NCBI GenBank assembly: GCA_022316685.1
Contig: JAKJHU010000046.1
Span: 1,418,001 to 1,482,000 of the forward strand
Length of the DNA: 64,000 nucleotides
Source of the DNA: Progne subis subis
Taxonomy: Eukaryota > Chordata > Aves > Passeriformes > Hirundinidae
Reading direction: 5' to 3'
The stretch's first letter is position 1; each line of letters opens with the position of its first letter. Below the pieces are notes generated by a model, which ran no database searches, was not told the origin of the DNA, and worked only from the letters and a program-made list of their open reading frames with translations. Shown in pieces: positions 12,194-26,763 of this stretch. A program made the position numbers and the translations under genes.

Positions 12194-15100
12194 AATGCAA
12201 GAGAGAAAAGCTAAAAAAATCCAATTATCAAATGCAACAATTATAAACAACTACAAGATGACCATGAGTCAGAACCCCTCAAAACCTTTTTGCAATGTGA
12301 TGTTCCCAGACAATTCTGCTTCCAGTTGAACCCTGAAGCATATAATCTATGCTAGCCAGGCCATTCACCATAAAATTGTCCCAGCCACAAAAAGGATCAT
12401 GATCAGCTTAGCTGACCCCTCTTTTTTGTATTTTAAATTTCTACAGCCTAATTTGTGAACTGCACTTTTAAAAATGGTGTTATTCCACCATAGGGACAGT
12501 TGCAAGCACTTTTGCACACTCTTGTTCCTATACAGAATTTCCCACAGTTGCTGGGACGCTCATCTATTTTTACGTGATCCCATAGATTTCCAGGCCAGGA
12601 GTGCGGGAAGATGCAGTTTTCAAGAAACATTACCCAGTCAATGTAAAGCCTTATAGCTGATATGATTGGGGCTTTTTCTGAGGTCTTTTAGCAATGTTGG
12701 AGCACGAGCCTGGTCAGTAGTGATCAGGTGGTTGGCAATGCCGCTGCCAAGAGCCAAGCAGCCACCCCAGATTTTGTAAAAGATGTTGGCATCAGTCGAT
12801 TCTGCAATACAGTCACTGCACGACCGTACGTCAACATGCTGAGGTTTCTCCTTTTTTAATTTTGTGGCAGATGGTGGATATTACAGCCAAGAACTGTGGT
12901 AAGCCAGAGGCCCTGCCCACTGCTATCAAACCAAATGTTGGCTATTCTAAATGGAAACGTTTTTGATTAAGGGTGGGATTTGGCTTCTGTTTTCATGTCT
13001 TTTGGCACTGTGGTCTGACACATCAGACTTACAGTATAGAAGACAAATTAAATGTAAGCATCTTCAAACACTCTGTGTTTCTTTCAACCTTCAAGCACTT
13101 TAGCACTTTCTCAAAATTTACTGTAAAAATGATTCCATACATGCATATATATGTTATTAACTACAAATGTATATGCACAGAAACACGTCTCTTTTTCTCT
13201 CCTTTAAAATGAAATGGCCCTGTGCTTGTACAGAACTGTAGTGCCAGGCTAATTACAGTTGAGAGAAAAAAGGTTACCAACCCTTCCGTAAAAATGGTCA
13301 TTTAAGATGTATATCTAACAAGTGGCAACCTTGAAATCTCTCACTGGAAAGAACATTAGAAAATCCTTCCTGACTATACCACTGGAGGAAAGTTTTAATA
13401 AAAACTAATTAAACTACAAAAATCTCAAGTGGTTAACTGATTTTAGGGGCTAAATTTCTGGCAATTCTAATTATCCTCTTGTGGCTTCACTTAGTGTTTC
13501 ACAACCATGACAGATGACAATGAAAAACTGCAGTTAAATTCATCCTCCCTGACACCATGCTAAGCACTAGCTTCTCCCTCTCCAAGTAAAATCAATACCA
13601 TGTTTGAGTAAACACGCTTACAGCTTTATTAGGATGTCTTGCTTGTTCTGTAACAGCGACCTGAAGCTGTGGTAGCAAATTGACTCAACTCAGTTAAACC
13701 TAGAGAGCTGAGTAAGAGGCTCATCGATAAGGTTGTTATATAAATAAACTGCAGGAGACCAGAAAGCTGGAACAAACAGCTTGGTAAATGTCAATATTTT
13801 TACTTCCAGAGAATGACAAAACCATGAGATCACGACTAAAATGTTTCAGAAGTCTATATATACTTTATTTATAAAATGGTCACGTGCTAAAAGCATTTCA
13901 CTGCCTGCGTACGAGAAACTTCTCATTTTATAATCAGCAGCGTGAATACTAAACCAAGCACGTTTTAAGAGATGCAGTGATACTGGTATCGCTATGCCTA
14001 TCCCTCTTGTTTTCTTCTTATTTATGGATACATTTGCAATGCATTGAATTTCTCTAAGGATCACTCAGATGGGTGCACAACTTCCTCAGTCTGAGGTTAC
14101 ACAGTCATTTATGGACACATGCAAATAATACAACTTTGCATTTACTAGACAACTATGAATAAGTGAAAGAAGTGTTTTCAGTTTAGCAGCCTTTTCCTGG
14201 AATGGAGAGGAGGTGTTGAATACACAAAACAAAAAAAGAACGCAGTCTTTAAAGCTTTAAAGCATTACACGTGGAAAATGTTAATGAAAGGTTTCTGCAG
14301 AAATGTGACACCAAAAACAAAAAGTACTAAGACTTCATCACATCCCTGTTATTCCATTAGGAATCAGTTACTCAAGGCTGGATAATTTCATTGCATTGCA
14401 CACGATTGCCACTGTTTGGCTCTACTGGGCCAGCTCAGTGCAGCTCAGAGAACAAGGTGTCATCATAGCTCCCAGGGCTTGCATGTGCTCAGGCCCAGCA
14501 GAGACTCCCTCTAAGGAAAATCAGCAGTCTCGTTTCTTTGATGCTTTCATTCGAGCAGGAGCGCTGTATGCAGCTCTGGGGCGGTTTGCTCCCGAAGGCT
14601 GTGCCATGGATTGAGAAAACAGACCCTGAGGTGAAGCCTACTTACACTGATGTGAGTTTTTCTATCACTGCCCTGTGCCTCGACTGCATACTGTCCACCT
14701 TCTGAGGGAATAGCTCAAAGCTGTAGCTTTGTTATATTTTGTTATAAGAGGTGTTTTATACTCTGACATCCTTCCACATTAATCATCCTCAGTGGACTCT
14801 ATTTATAACCTGTTGCATATCACTTCTATTAAATTCCCCAGCACACTTTACTGTCCAGGAAAAGAACCATTTCAGTCTATAATATGCTCCAAGAAAGATG
14901 TGATAGAGGAAAATTATAACAAAGTTGTAATTTTTCATGGCTTCGTCCTATTTTTCATTTTTAAGTCCACATGATGAGCTTTGGGAAATTTCCTTTAGGA
15001 TCAGAACCTGGTTGCCTTAGGCTTGTCTCCAGTTGCCTCCAGGGGAAACATTTGATTAAAAAAAAACCCTCCAAGTTTACAAGGAGTACCCAAGGCACTC

Positions 15101-16638
15101 ATGTGCCAAACCAGAAATGGGTATTTTCATTGGAAGTATCTTCTCTATTTGAAAAAAGCACTTCCCAGGCAGATATTTTTTTCTCTCTCTCTCTTTTTGT
15201 TTTACTAAAAGCATTTCCTAGAAGTTTTCTTCAAAATCTGAAATTTTCCTTAATAATTTTTGAGACAGAAGAGTGAAATAAGCTTTATTGGTACTTCTGG
15301 AAAGTTTCTGAGCCTCAAACCAGGTCTGTTGAATTGACACTAAATGGTGCAGATTACTACACCTACTGCTTGGAATAAGAGGAAAAGAACTGCACTAATT
15401 TACTATAGATATAATGAAGTTCCAAGGATAATAAAATGGAATAATATGTCCTATCCTCTACTTAGTTTTTTAACATATATTCAAGTGCAAAAACCATTGC
15501 ATGAATGTAACTTCCTAGCCAAGATTCATATGCACAAAAGTTAGGAGATTTGAAGCTGCATTTGCAGAACAGCCATCTCTCAGGAGAGTTTTATTTGCAG
15601 GTGCGCTTCCACACAGCCAAGCCAGCAGTATGTAGAGAGAATCAAAAAGCAACACCCAGTGCAGTGGGAATACAGGAGCTAGGCAGCCTGTGAATTTCCT
15701 GACTTTTGTGGGCCGAAATAGCCTACCCTAGCATTATACTCATAATGCTCCTATTTTAATACAGTGACACTTCGTATCTTTTGCCTCTTTAAGTATCTGT
15801 TACAGTTCTGGATTGATGCAAAAATTTACTGATTACCAATAAAGCAACATCCCTTTCCAATGGGTCAGAGATCAGTGTCAAATCAACCTACAAGTGCTGA
15901 TACTACCACTGCTTTAAACTGGGACCACATTTTTTCTTTAAATTCCTTTTTACTGCAATCTTGCCATCTTCCCACTTCGAGCATGAGCCCATTGCAGTGC
16001 GGGGGAAGTGAACAAATTCAGAGAGACTTTACCATGGTGTTATGTAACAGAGGAGCTGCAAGGGAGAGAGGACCCAGCTTGTGAGCACCACGGCCTGAGA
16101 AGTGTCCTCGTGGTCATTGTGTCCATGTCCTCAGCACCCACCGAGGCATGTGAGGTGTCAAACAGACAATGTATTTCAGCGTCTTTTTGTATTTCAGCGT
16201 GTGGTGTTTTATCTCCTGTGAATATAGCATCGGTTTAATCTGACACTTCATTTCTTAAGGGACTATATCCTGCCCTGATTCCCAGGGGAATGTTCTTGAT
16301 GATCCAATCTGACGAGTGCCTCTGTCTCTACTCAGAATACATTAAAATAACACAAAAATATTGCCAAGCAGTCTGCAAGCAAGGTAATAGTAACTCATTA
16401 AAGTAATTTCTAACCTTCCACATGAACATTTTCTTCATCATTACATGATTTTCTAACACATGACACATTAACATAAAATGAAATGTTATGAGGGTAGGCA
16501 TAGTAGGCATGACAAAGTATTTTAAACAGTGATGATTTGCTTTGAGGCGTTAAGTCAATTTGTAATTGTCCCATAGCTATTACAGCAAAAATTGGAACTT
16601 TGTAATTGGTTTTGAAAATCTATTTTTAACACAGTAGG

Positions 16639-16657
16639 TTTTTTTTTTTTTTTTTTT
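16639..16657. repeat. Poly(T) run, 19 nt
   Basis: An uninterrupted T tract followed by AAA in the ADK last intron. No attached processed gene copy was identified. Confidence 0.95.
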
Positions 16658-18865
16658 AAAGTGTACACAACCTATTTGACATTTATTTTTCACAAAACCT
16701 GTCCAGAATGTCACTGAATTTATGGTGAAGTAAATTAGGCCTTTTAAAAGCCAATTTTGCAAAATATTAATCCTCTTGCTGTGTACTGAGACTCCCTTAA
16801 CACTGACGGTGTCACTGACAGGAAGAGAGACACAGAGGCTAAAGGAATCAGGTCCTGCTTCAGTCTAATTAGAAACTTCTGAGGGCTTTTTAATTCCATA
16901 CACTGATCCTTTTAAGTGGATCTTTTGCTTCTACATGTTATTTAAGAAATGACCGCAAGTATACTATGTTTTGTCTTACTTTTATTCTACTATGTCTTTT
17001 TCTGGATTGCCTTTAAATGGAACAGGTGAAAATGTGAATTACTGTATTTACATTACTGTATTATAAGAATACACATGTAATGAAATTAGGAGAAACAGTT
17101 AGAAATCAAGTGAAGGATAGCAATTAAAGCAATGAAAACAGTATAATCACAATTACGCTTGGACAACACATGCAAACAGGTTTACATATAATATCAGCAC
17201 AGAAGAGGGTATTCTTTCCAAAGAAATAATTTTGAATGGAAATTGGTAAACAAAGAAGTAGGGAATTTAAAAGAAAACAGAAATATTCCATGTTTTTTTC
17301 TGAGTGATATCTATTTTTATGGTTTTGTTTAAGTAGCTGCAATTCAAACTGTGGCAAATTTTGAAAATGAGCCAGTACTAATGTTGAAATTACTAGCAAC
17401 AGGCTACACTATTGATCAGAAAAATGATGTGCCTCTAGCAGAGACTGAAAAAAAATCAACTAGGAACATACAACGTGGTCATTTCCTAGTTTGTAGAAGG
17501 TCAGTTACAGAGATAACGTGGTCATCTAATAACCTGGGTTTATGTGGGATGTTTATCTGACAGGGTTCTGAGTGCCATCACAACACAGGGGTGGTAAGTC
17601 ATGGACATGTTGACAGCTTATCCCCTAGCAAGCAAAGATTGATGCCCTCTCTGCAGCTCAGCTATTATACTCCTGTATGCTGTTTATAAACCAGGAGTAG
17701 TAAAGACAGGCAAAATGGGCTGTCAGTCAAAGTGCTGATGACATGAAGTAAGTACTTTTATTTCAAAGCTTCCTATCTCATCCACCATGATCTCAGTAAC
17801 AACAGGAATGCTCAGAGGCAATTAGCCACCAATGTTGTACAAATGAAAACGGAGAGAGCGCTGCTTTCTGTTACAACAGTTATCTTTACTTCAAAGGAAA
17901 GCCAGAACAATTCAAAGTAGTATCTCCCCTCTCTTTGCTGGTGAAGATAAATTTTGTAGCAAAAATCAGCCATTACAAATTACATGCACATACATATTTA
18001 ATTGATATCACCAAAAAAATATCCCTCGCTCCCAGCTGGCAAGTAGCTCTGCATCTCAGAGCTCTAGTGTTATCAGAAGGGAGTACTTCACAGCAGTGAC
18101 ATTTTATCCACTGTATTTTTCTCCATCAAATGTGATTAAAAATGATGACAACTTCCCAAGGTATCTTAAACAAGTATAAAAACCTTATAAAAATTACAGA
18201 CCGCTATAAGTGGATGAAGTAGCTTCTGATGTCATGCTCCTGCTGTTCAGTAAAGAACTGTTCCTAGCTCCTTGTACTCTTATTTCAACAAATCTAGAAT
18301 GTTCTACGGGCAGTGAATAATGGAGGGAGAGCAGCCCTTACAGCACAGGTTTATACAGAGAGGAAAATACAACAAATAAGAGAAATATTCATTTTTAGTG
18401 TAAACAAATTCTTCTCCAGTCTTTAAGAGCCCCTATTAACTAACTTCTTTTTTAATATAGTCACAAGCTTACTCATAATTTAGTGTTATGAAAAACCATT
18501 CGAATCTGTCTCTGCTGAAGGCATTATCAGATCTTTTTGCATGTTTAGCACTCCTGGAATAGCCATATAGGAACTATTCATAAGAGCTTATTTCATTTCT
18601 CACATGTGCACATGCCTCTATCGCCACAACGCTCGCACAAGAAATACATAAGGGACTTCTTAGACAGAGGCAGGAGTACAGTCCCTCTTTGCCCCAGAAC
18701 GGATTTATTGCAAGAAGCTGGAATTCCCACTCTTTGAGCTTCATTTTTTAATTCGGTCAGCTCCTACTCTGGAGCCACCAACACTGCCCTCTGAAGATGA
18801 CTGAGTCTGGATTTCCAGACGAGCAGGATCTGGCACCAGGGAACTTAATACCTACAGTATTAAAA

Positions 18866-18975
18866 TTCATAGGACCATAACACAATTTAGGTAGGAAGAG
18901 ACCTCTTTAGGTCAGTTGCTCCAGCCCCTGGCTTAAGGCAGGGTCAATTCAGATGATGTCAAATCCCATCAAGAT
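18866..18975 (-). mobile_element. CR1 LINE 3' tail fragment
   Basis: The plus strand reads as the reverse complement of a CR1 3' end. A degenerate ATCATAG-type octamer start is followed by GGAAGAGACCTC, then CAGCCCCTGGCTTAAGGCAG. These correspond to the standard CR1 tail, in which GGAAGGGACCTC is followed by a CCAACCCC or CAGCCCCTGG block. Only about 110 nt survives and it is well diverged, suggesting an old insertion. The orientation is the same as ADK. The upstream boundary at about 18975 is approximate because homology fades into AT-rich DNA. Confidence 0.75.
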
Positions 18976-19290
18976 GATTTATTAATTTTACAAATCATTG
19001 GATTCCTTCCATAAATGATGGATACTACAGAAAAGCAGCATAAGAATTATTATACTGGTTTCAATTATGTTTCCATTTTTATCAATATTATACTTGTTTA
19101 AATCCACCAGCTTCCACCACAGTATTCTAAAGCTATCCTAGTGTGTTCAGAAAACAGAACCAGACCTTTTTTCAAAGAGCTTTCTGAATCAAACACTTCA
19201 TAATAGAGGAATAATGATGACCAATTATTTTGTGCGCTATGTACTCTTTGTAAACATATCTTTTTCTTTCTTGTACTGTGGTTTTATAGA

Positions 19291-19324
19291 TACACATGTA
19301 TACACATGTATATGCACATGCATA
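19291..19324. repeat. Short TACACATGTA tandem repeat with adjoining palindrome
   Basis: TACACATGTA occurs twice in a row and is followed by TATGCACATGCATA. The stretch alternates purine and pyrimidine. It is simple sequence without a known function. Confidence 0.8.
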
Positions 19325-22300
19325 ATATATTCAAAGCATATTTCACACGAAAAGACGGTATTTCAATATTTGAATAATGTAGAAGTATATCAAATATTAC
19401 TTAGTTCTGAAATCAAAGCTGAATGTCACCCTATTGAAAATCATTCGCATTTACCTCATGAACAGAGGCTAAAATTTGAACAATGTGAGGACCTTTAGGC
19501 AAACTCCTACAAGTCCAAGGTCTTTATCTAATTTGTACAGACATTTAGATTAAGATGGAAAAAGAATGCTTGTAATTAACTTGTCTATTAAAGATGTGGA
19601 AATGGCTTTACTGAGACAGTTCGGCTCAAACAGAATCAGAAAGATTCTGAAGTATCTTCAGAATAGATACTGAAGTATCTTCGGTGAGCCCTGTGGTCCC
19701 TAAAGAGAAGATCAGGATGCCATGAGGCCCACTCTCACCAGGACACATAAAAGAGGATGACTCCTCTTTTGCTGCTCTCCCTATCTCTATCAGAGTAGTT
19801 GTCTGACAGCTGAGACAGGAGTTGGCCATCTCATAAGGCTCGTGCTGGGCTTCACAAGAGAGAGAAATGAGAGAGAACTGCTTATTCTGTAAGAACATGC
19901 ACCAAAAAAATGTGACTGTAGCTTTCAAACTCTAGCTAACAGCTTTACGAGATTCCTCAGCACATGAAAGCGGCCAACGCCATTTTTAAATTGACAGGTG
20001 GTTTGAGCCATTGACCTCCCCTTTGATGCTGACAGAGGCAAATTGCTATCAGCTCCTATCTGGCATCGTACAATACTTAATGAGGAGTTCCTTCTGCCTT
20101 GGGATTTCTTTTCCTTTAGAATGGTATAACATCTTTATAGCATGGTGGTAAGTAACACACGCTTGCTGCGATCATTCTGTCACTGCCTTATCATGCTGTT
20201 GAAAATGATTTGTGGTTCCATTTCATACTCTGGTACTTTTCCTGTAGTATATGACTAAATCATAGCAGATTATTAAGTCAATATATTTATATTGATGGAA
20301 CCTGAAGAAACATCGATTTTACACCTTCTCCTATTCATTTGTTATGAACTCTGTACTCAGTTCCAGTGACTAGACAGATTCTAGGGGAGAGATTTTGCAG
20401 GGAACAATGGCAGCAGCTATCAGAACAGATGCGTATTGTTTTCATTAGTTACGGTGGCAATGACAAAGGGGAGTTCAAACAGAAGGCAGGCCTGTTCTGG
20501 CTAAAGAGAGCAGGATGGCATAAAGGAAAGCACACGATGGTAAAACTGTCCATATTCCAGTCTATTTATTGCCATTAAGTACGCTTTGATTATCCTTACT
20601 GCAATGGTTCAAACTGGGGCTGACTAGTAATAAATAAATGTTAATTTAGTGAGCAACAGAATGCTCTCCAAACTCTACAAACTAAGGCTGTAATTCCATT
20701 AAGAGGACTCTTGTGACATAAACCATGTCAGCAAAGCTCAAGTGATTTGCCAATGTCATAAGAATCTGGAATTGCAACTTTAAATTTTCAGGGATTTTTA
20801 ACCAAGTGTCTGTGGTACTCCTGAAAACCACAAGAGGTGCTGAGATGCTACAAAGTAAACTGTTATTGCTTAAACTCGTAAAAGGTAGCAGCGTTGCTTG
20901 GCAAGCAATAAAAGCAGAATCCGTGTTAGTGTTGTTTAGGGAAGTGTTCTTAGCATAAAGATACCTGCAGCAATTTTAAAACCCAGTTTCTTATTCATGT
21001 GCTGCACCAGCCTGAGTGGCAGATGACTTGATGCCTGCAGTAAGAAGCAAGAAATTCAGAGATAGTCCTGGTGCCAACTTAATAAAACCACATTTCAGCT
21101 GAAGAATGTGGTTTATTTCTTGCTGCTAGCTGTTGGGGTGAGCTAGTTCTCCTTGGAGGCTGGCGGCTTCATGTTCAGAATTGCTGAACTCATGAATCAA
21201 CTCACACAGTTACAAGCGCCTAGAAACTTTGTGTCTTTAAACTTTTTCTTGACTTTAAGCTCTCCAAAGCTTCAGTAGTTAAACTGGTTCTAGTAAAAAA
21301 AACCAAAACCAAATAGCCCAGTTTTCTTTTTTTCAACTTTTACATGGAGAAACATATGAGGGGTGATTTGCCAAGTTGGCATTATTATTGAGAAGGAATT
21401 TCCCTACAATCTGTGAGTTATACCTCTGGAAGAGAGTGCCACTGTGAAAGACCTTTCAAAATATGATAGAGTCTAACAAAGCTGACCTCCTAATGCAAAA
21501 TAAATCTTGTTTGATGGGGTTAGTTCTCATCATATCCCACATTCCCCTCTCAGCCAAGACACCTGCTCCAGAAAAAACACCGTTCAGTCATGTTAATATA
21601 CTGGTTCCAGAGAAGTACAGGAAACTTTGCCATGGGTATCTTGTTCTCTGCTGTTTGAATATAAGAACTAGGTTTCCAGGAGGGGATATTGTAACACAAT
21701 TTTTTGAGTTAAGGGATTAATTTTGTTAAGGGATTTTGAAACATTTTACTACAAGGACACTAAAATCAAAACATTACTTGTTGCCTAGTAGTAACAACTG
21801 ATAAAAACCTCAATCAAAGAAAGAAGCAGAAGAGTACTGAAGAGAATATAACGTTCCTGTCATAAAAATTCTGTCAGGCCAGTAACAGTTCAGCTGGCTC
21901 AATGCTAGATCCAATGCCAGAAGACTCATGTTGAGCAGTATTACCTACACTACTGCACAGGGCTTGCTGCTAAGGACACATTCAAGAACTTCTGTTCCAA
22001 ATACACACTTTGAAAGCACATGGAAAGTGTGACACAGATAAAATACAGACATTTCCCCCAAATGAAACACAGACCAAATCAAAGCCTATGCAGTCCAGTA
22101 TCCTATTTCCTACACATGGGAAGGAAAATTAAATGACTCCTTGAAGAAGGAGACCACAGTACACATAAGACTAGAATCAGCTGTGTATCTAGACTGTTAT
22201 GAGTCCCAATTCTCCCATCTGGACTAAACTCAGGAAAATCTATTCTCTGAGGAGAATAAATGATCAATTTATTATTTATGGAGTGACAGAGGGGACCTGA

Positions 22301-24332
22301 GATATCCCAGAAGCCAATGGAAGAACTACGGATATTCTAAAGCTCATGTTGCTTTGAGTCACAGGAGAGAGAAGCACAGTGCAGCAAGAGGCTGAGCTCA
22401 CACACCAATGCTCAGGTAACCATCTAACTGCAAGGACAGCTCAGACAGACTTTGCCATGGCTGAGCTGACTTTCATGACAGAGAGAAAACCAGCTGTGGT
22501 CCTTTCCTTGATAGTGAGGGGGAACTGTACAATGTACTTGTGCCCCAGTTTAAAGGCATCCGATGCCTCAGTGCTACTTGTGGGGAACTGAAGATAATAT
22601 ACATGCATAAGCAGTGATACTTCTGTTAAGATTATCCCAAAGTATACAGGAGCTTGCTGTATCTTAACACTTAGAAGGATAAGGGAGAGTTAATCTTTTA
22701 GAATATGTCCCTTCATCACTCTCTTCCACAGATGAACACTGTACACAACATTTTCCCCCTTCAAGAAAGATCCAAGACCAGCCCGACAGGATGTGCCCCA
22801 ACTCCTTCCACTGCTGGTGGAAGGCAGTAGTTTGGAATAGAGACTGATCTGGTTTATATCAACCTTTCCATTCAGGATATTCTGATTAAAGTCAACGTTT
22901 TAGCCCTTCTACAGAAAACTGGCAGCTATGGCAGTACCAGAGAAAAGGATGTAATTTAAAGAGGAAGGTTTTTGAGGGATCTATTTCGAGGAAGGCTTTA
23001 ATTTGATCTATTATATTATAAAACAGTTCTTAAAGCCCTGACTATTTAGTTGCAATATCCTTCCTGCAGCTAACCTAGGAAAGAACAAAATTAGGATTAT
23101 TAAAACAGAAGTCCTGATTTCAAGAGGCCTAAAACTGACAAATGGAAAATAAATAAAACCTGAGATAAACACGGCAGACACTTGAAAACAAAACAGGCAA
23201 GACCTATTCTAATTTTTTTTCCCTCTCCTCACAAGAACAGCAGCTTTCTGGCGCAGCTGATACACAGAGCAAATGTATACAAGGACAAGCACTTGAAGAT
23301 GATGTTATTTATGTTATAGTCACTGTTACCTACTGGTTCAAATTTAGTCTTGTTTGTGATTTAGGAACAATAGAGAGTGACAAGCATGCCCTAAAAGGTG
23401 TATGAATAATACGACCTGTGTTTCTCTCTATTTCTGTCCTTTTTGATTCACGAAAGCACTGAAGTAATGAGTAAAAACATTCCTATTCTCAGACAGATTT
23501 AAGTATATACTGAACATTTATCTTTGGTTTAAATGCTGTATTAAGTAAGGATGGAATCACTCACATGCTTAAGATTAAGCTTATGTTGAATATTTTCTTG
23601 AAGTAGGGACACAATTCTGAAGCTTTAATTTGGTAACACACTGCTTGCTATCCCCTCCATAGCTACAAGACTGAGCCCTGCATTTCTATTTATAAAGTCT
23701 CTTTTGTAGTATTTCCAGTAAATTAGTGACTAATGGAGCTCCTTACAGCTACTACAGACTGGATATTAGAGCCTTCAGGATGCAATAGTGCATCACAGAA
23801 CTGCATGGATGAAGGTTACAATGAATGACAGAAATCTTGGATTAGATTGAGTTTTGGCTTATACTGAATAATTTTTTTAAACAGGCATAGACATAACATC
23901 CTCTTTTTTCCTTACAGCTTGCGCCAAAAAAAATAGTAAGTTTGCAAATGGATATTAAGCAACGCCAGATATTTTTGGGGTCTGTTTTAACAAATTAACC
24001 CTTTGAGTTCTTTTCTGGTGTCCAAATAATTGTATTGGAAGCAGATGTTCTACCAAAATTTACATGATTGGAGACATTATGCTCACTTATTAACATACTG
24101 TTTAATATTCACTACAACCTGTTTTAAAGAACAACAATGTGTTAACATTTAAGCCAGGAGGGATTTCTGTACACTATATAGTACTTGATGCAGCTTGTTT
24201 ATGCAACAGTCTGACAGATACAATTAATCTCATGAAAACTACCAGAGTACAGCATAATGGCATATTATTTTTGAAGTAATAGAACTCACTTTCCCTTTGG
24301 AAGTTAGAACTTAATTAAATCATATAACTTCA

Positions 24333-24677
<345 letters not shown>

Positions 24678-26747
24678 TTATAATTCTGTTTGTATTTACT
24701 TCATAGGGATATGGGAACACATTCAAATAAACCGTAAGCTGTGGGCATTTTCGTTATTTACTTCCAGCCTCATTATTTTCCCTACCTCCTAGTACTAAGG
24801 AAGAGAGTAAAAGAAAAAAAGTAAATCAGAAGTAACAACATAAAACAGCTGGGCATATGGATAAGACTGAGAAAAATCCATCCTGTCAAAAACAGGGCTT
24901 TCTACTAGTTGCAAAAAGGTGAGATAGCCTCCAGAATGGCCAGTACAGGCCTCCAAAAGATCAACAGAAACTGCTGCATTGTTAAAACCAAAATAGATGT
25001 GAATTAACTGAAATAAAGCTGTCAAATAAAAAGCAAAAATAAGTGTAAATCAAAGTCCTTTCAAATTATACCTTTAAAAAAAATCCATACATGTAAGAAG
25101 CCTTGCAACTTGCCATCTGACTAGATTTGGTTTCAAGATTTCAACAATTTCACTCTCTTCTTTAGTATTTATTTAAAAACCCCAGCTATTTCCTTCAGCT
25201 CCCTGCCCTCTACTGGCACTCATTAAATGTATTGCAATAGGTGGATACCCAGCATCTTCACCTCCAACTCGCTGCCACACCACAGTTCAGCATAATTACA
25301 CCACTTAGGTATGATAACTTTAGAGTTCCAGGGTTATAAATTTAATATATGCCACTAATTAATCAGCTATGGCTTTCCAGGTGGTAATGTCATAATGACG
25401 TGATAAAAATATAATTACCACCTTGTCACAATACCTTGTTAAAGTGTAAATTACCCCTGTAACAGAGCCAATGGAAGTTCTGCCTCTGGTAGTCAGTATG
25501 CATTAAACTGTCTCAGAGCAAACAGATTGTCCTTTGGCAGACAGCAGGAATTACAAAAAGGGGAGGGGGAAGAAAAGCCTGTCAACCAGTGAAAAGAAAA
25601 AACATCAGAGCTGTTTTCTTTTAATTTTTGGTAAAAATAGAAATAAAATGGAAAACAGAGCTTCCAGTAGCTGAAACCTAGAGATGAGTAGTTTCTTCAC
25701 TGTCCAGCAACAGAGCAGATCATAAAAATCACTCTTACACTGACACACACAGTAGCAAACAAGGAAGCCTAGTTTGGAAGGCATATAAAGAATTCACAGT
25801 CTCAGATCAGGCAAGTCTGTGTATGCTGCAGAGGTACCAGAAGGATCCTGGTTTCTGTGAAATGCAGTGTATCAGCTCTACTGCTCTTCACCATCTGCTA
25901 CTAAGTGAACCAGGCAGATATAATGATGCTGCCTCCAGAGGGAACTGTTGGCTGGCCCACCAGGAGGGGAGGGGAGCATTAGCAACAACTATCATGAGAG
26001 GCAAAGGAAAAAGGGTAATGAAAAACATAAGATGAATATTCCAATTAAAGAACAGGTTTCAGTCAGTTCTCAGTGCATCCTACTCTCTATCCTGTTAAGA
26101 AAGCTATTTAGAAACGTGCTTCAATGCTGTGTCGTGCTCTTAAGATAAGTCTTCAAGAGCAATGTTTTTTAGTAATTTTAACAGGATTCATTTGAATTGG
26201 AAATCGTGAAAGAGAGGTCTTACATTAAACTCTGCCAGACAAGCAGAGTGTATTCATCCCTTTCACAAGAAGGTATATTGATTTGCTCTAGCTAACACTA
26301 AAACAACAAACATGTGCTAAGTCTGTTGAAGACGCATTGTAATAAAGTAACCCGCTCCTTCCCAAGCGTGCATGGGCACACACAGATGTTCTACGCTCAA
26401 TGCACAGCAGACAATTGCATACGCACACAAATGTCTGTGCTTGGGCACGGCGAGTGAATAATGCACTCTGTATTTTGAAAGCTGGAAATGGGGTGTGGCA
26501 TCAAATAAGAATCTGCTCAAGTAAACTAGCACAAATGAAAACTATCACCATCATCATCTTTTCCCTTTCTTTTCCTCTGTCTTGACTCCCTCCCCCAGCT
26601 CCCTCTAGTATGTGCAGGTAAGTATTGCACTAGGGGCTCCTATTCTATTCTTTCTGTAGTAGATATAATTGTAAGTAACTGAATGAGTCTAAAACCCCAA
26701 ACTTTCCAAATACATTAGGAAAGTCTTCTGGTGTATAATTTTTTTGA

Positions 26748-26763
26748 TTTTTTTTTTTTTTTT
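26748..26763. repeat. Poly(T) run, 16 nt
   Basis: A T tract following a shorter T6 run in the 22.8 kb intron. No associated retrocopy is visible. Confidence 0.95.
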
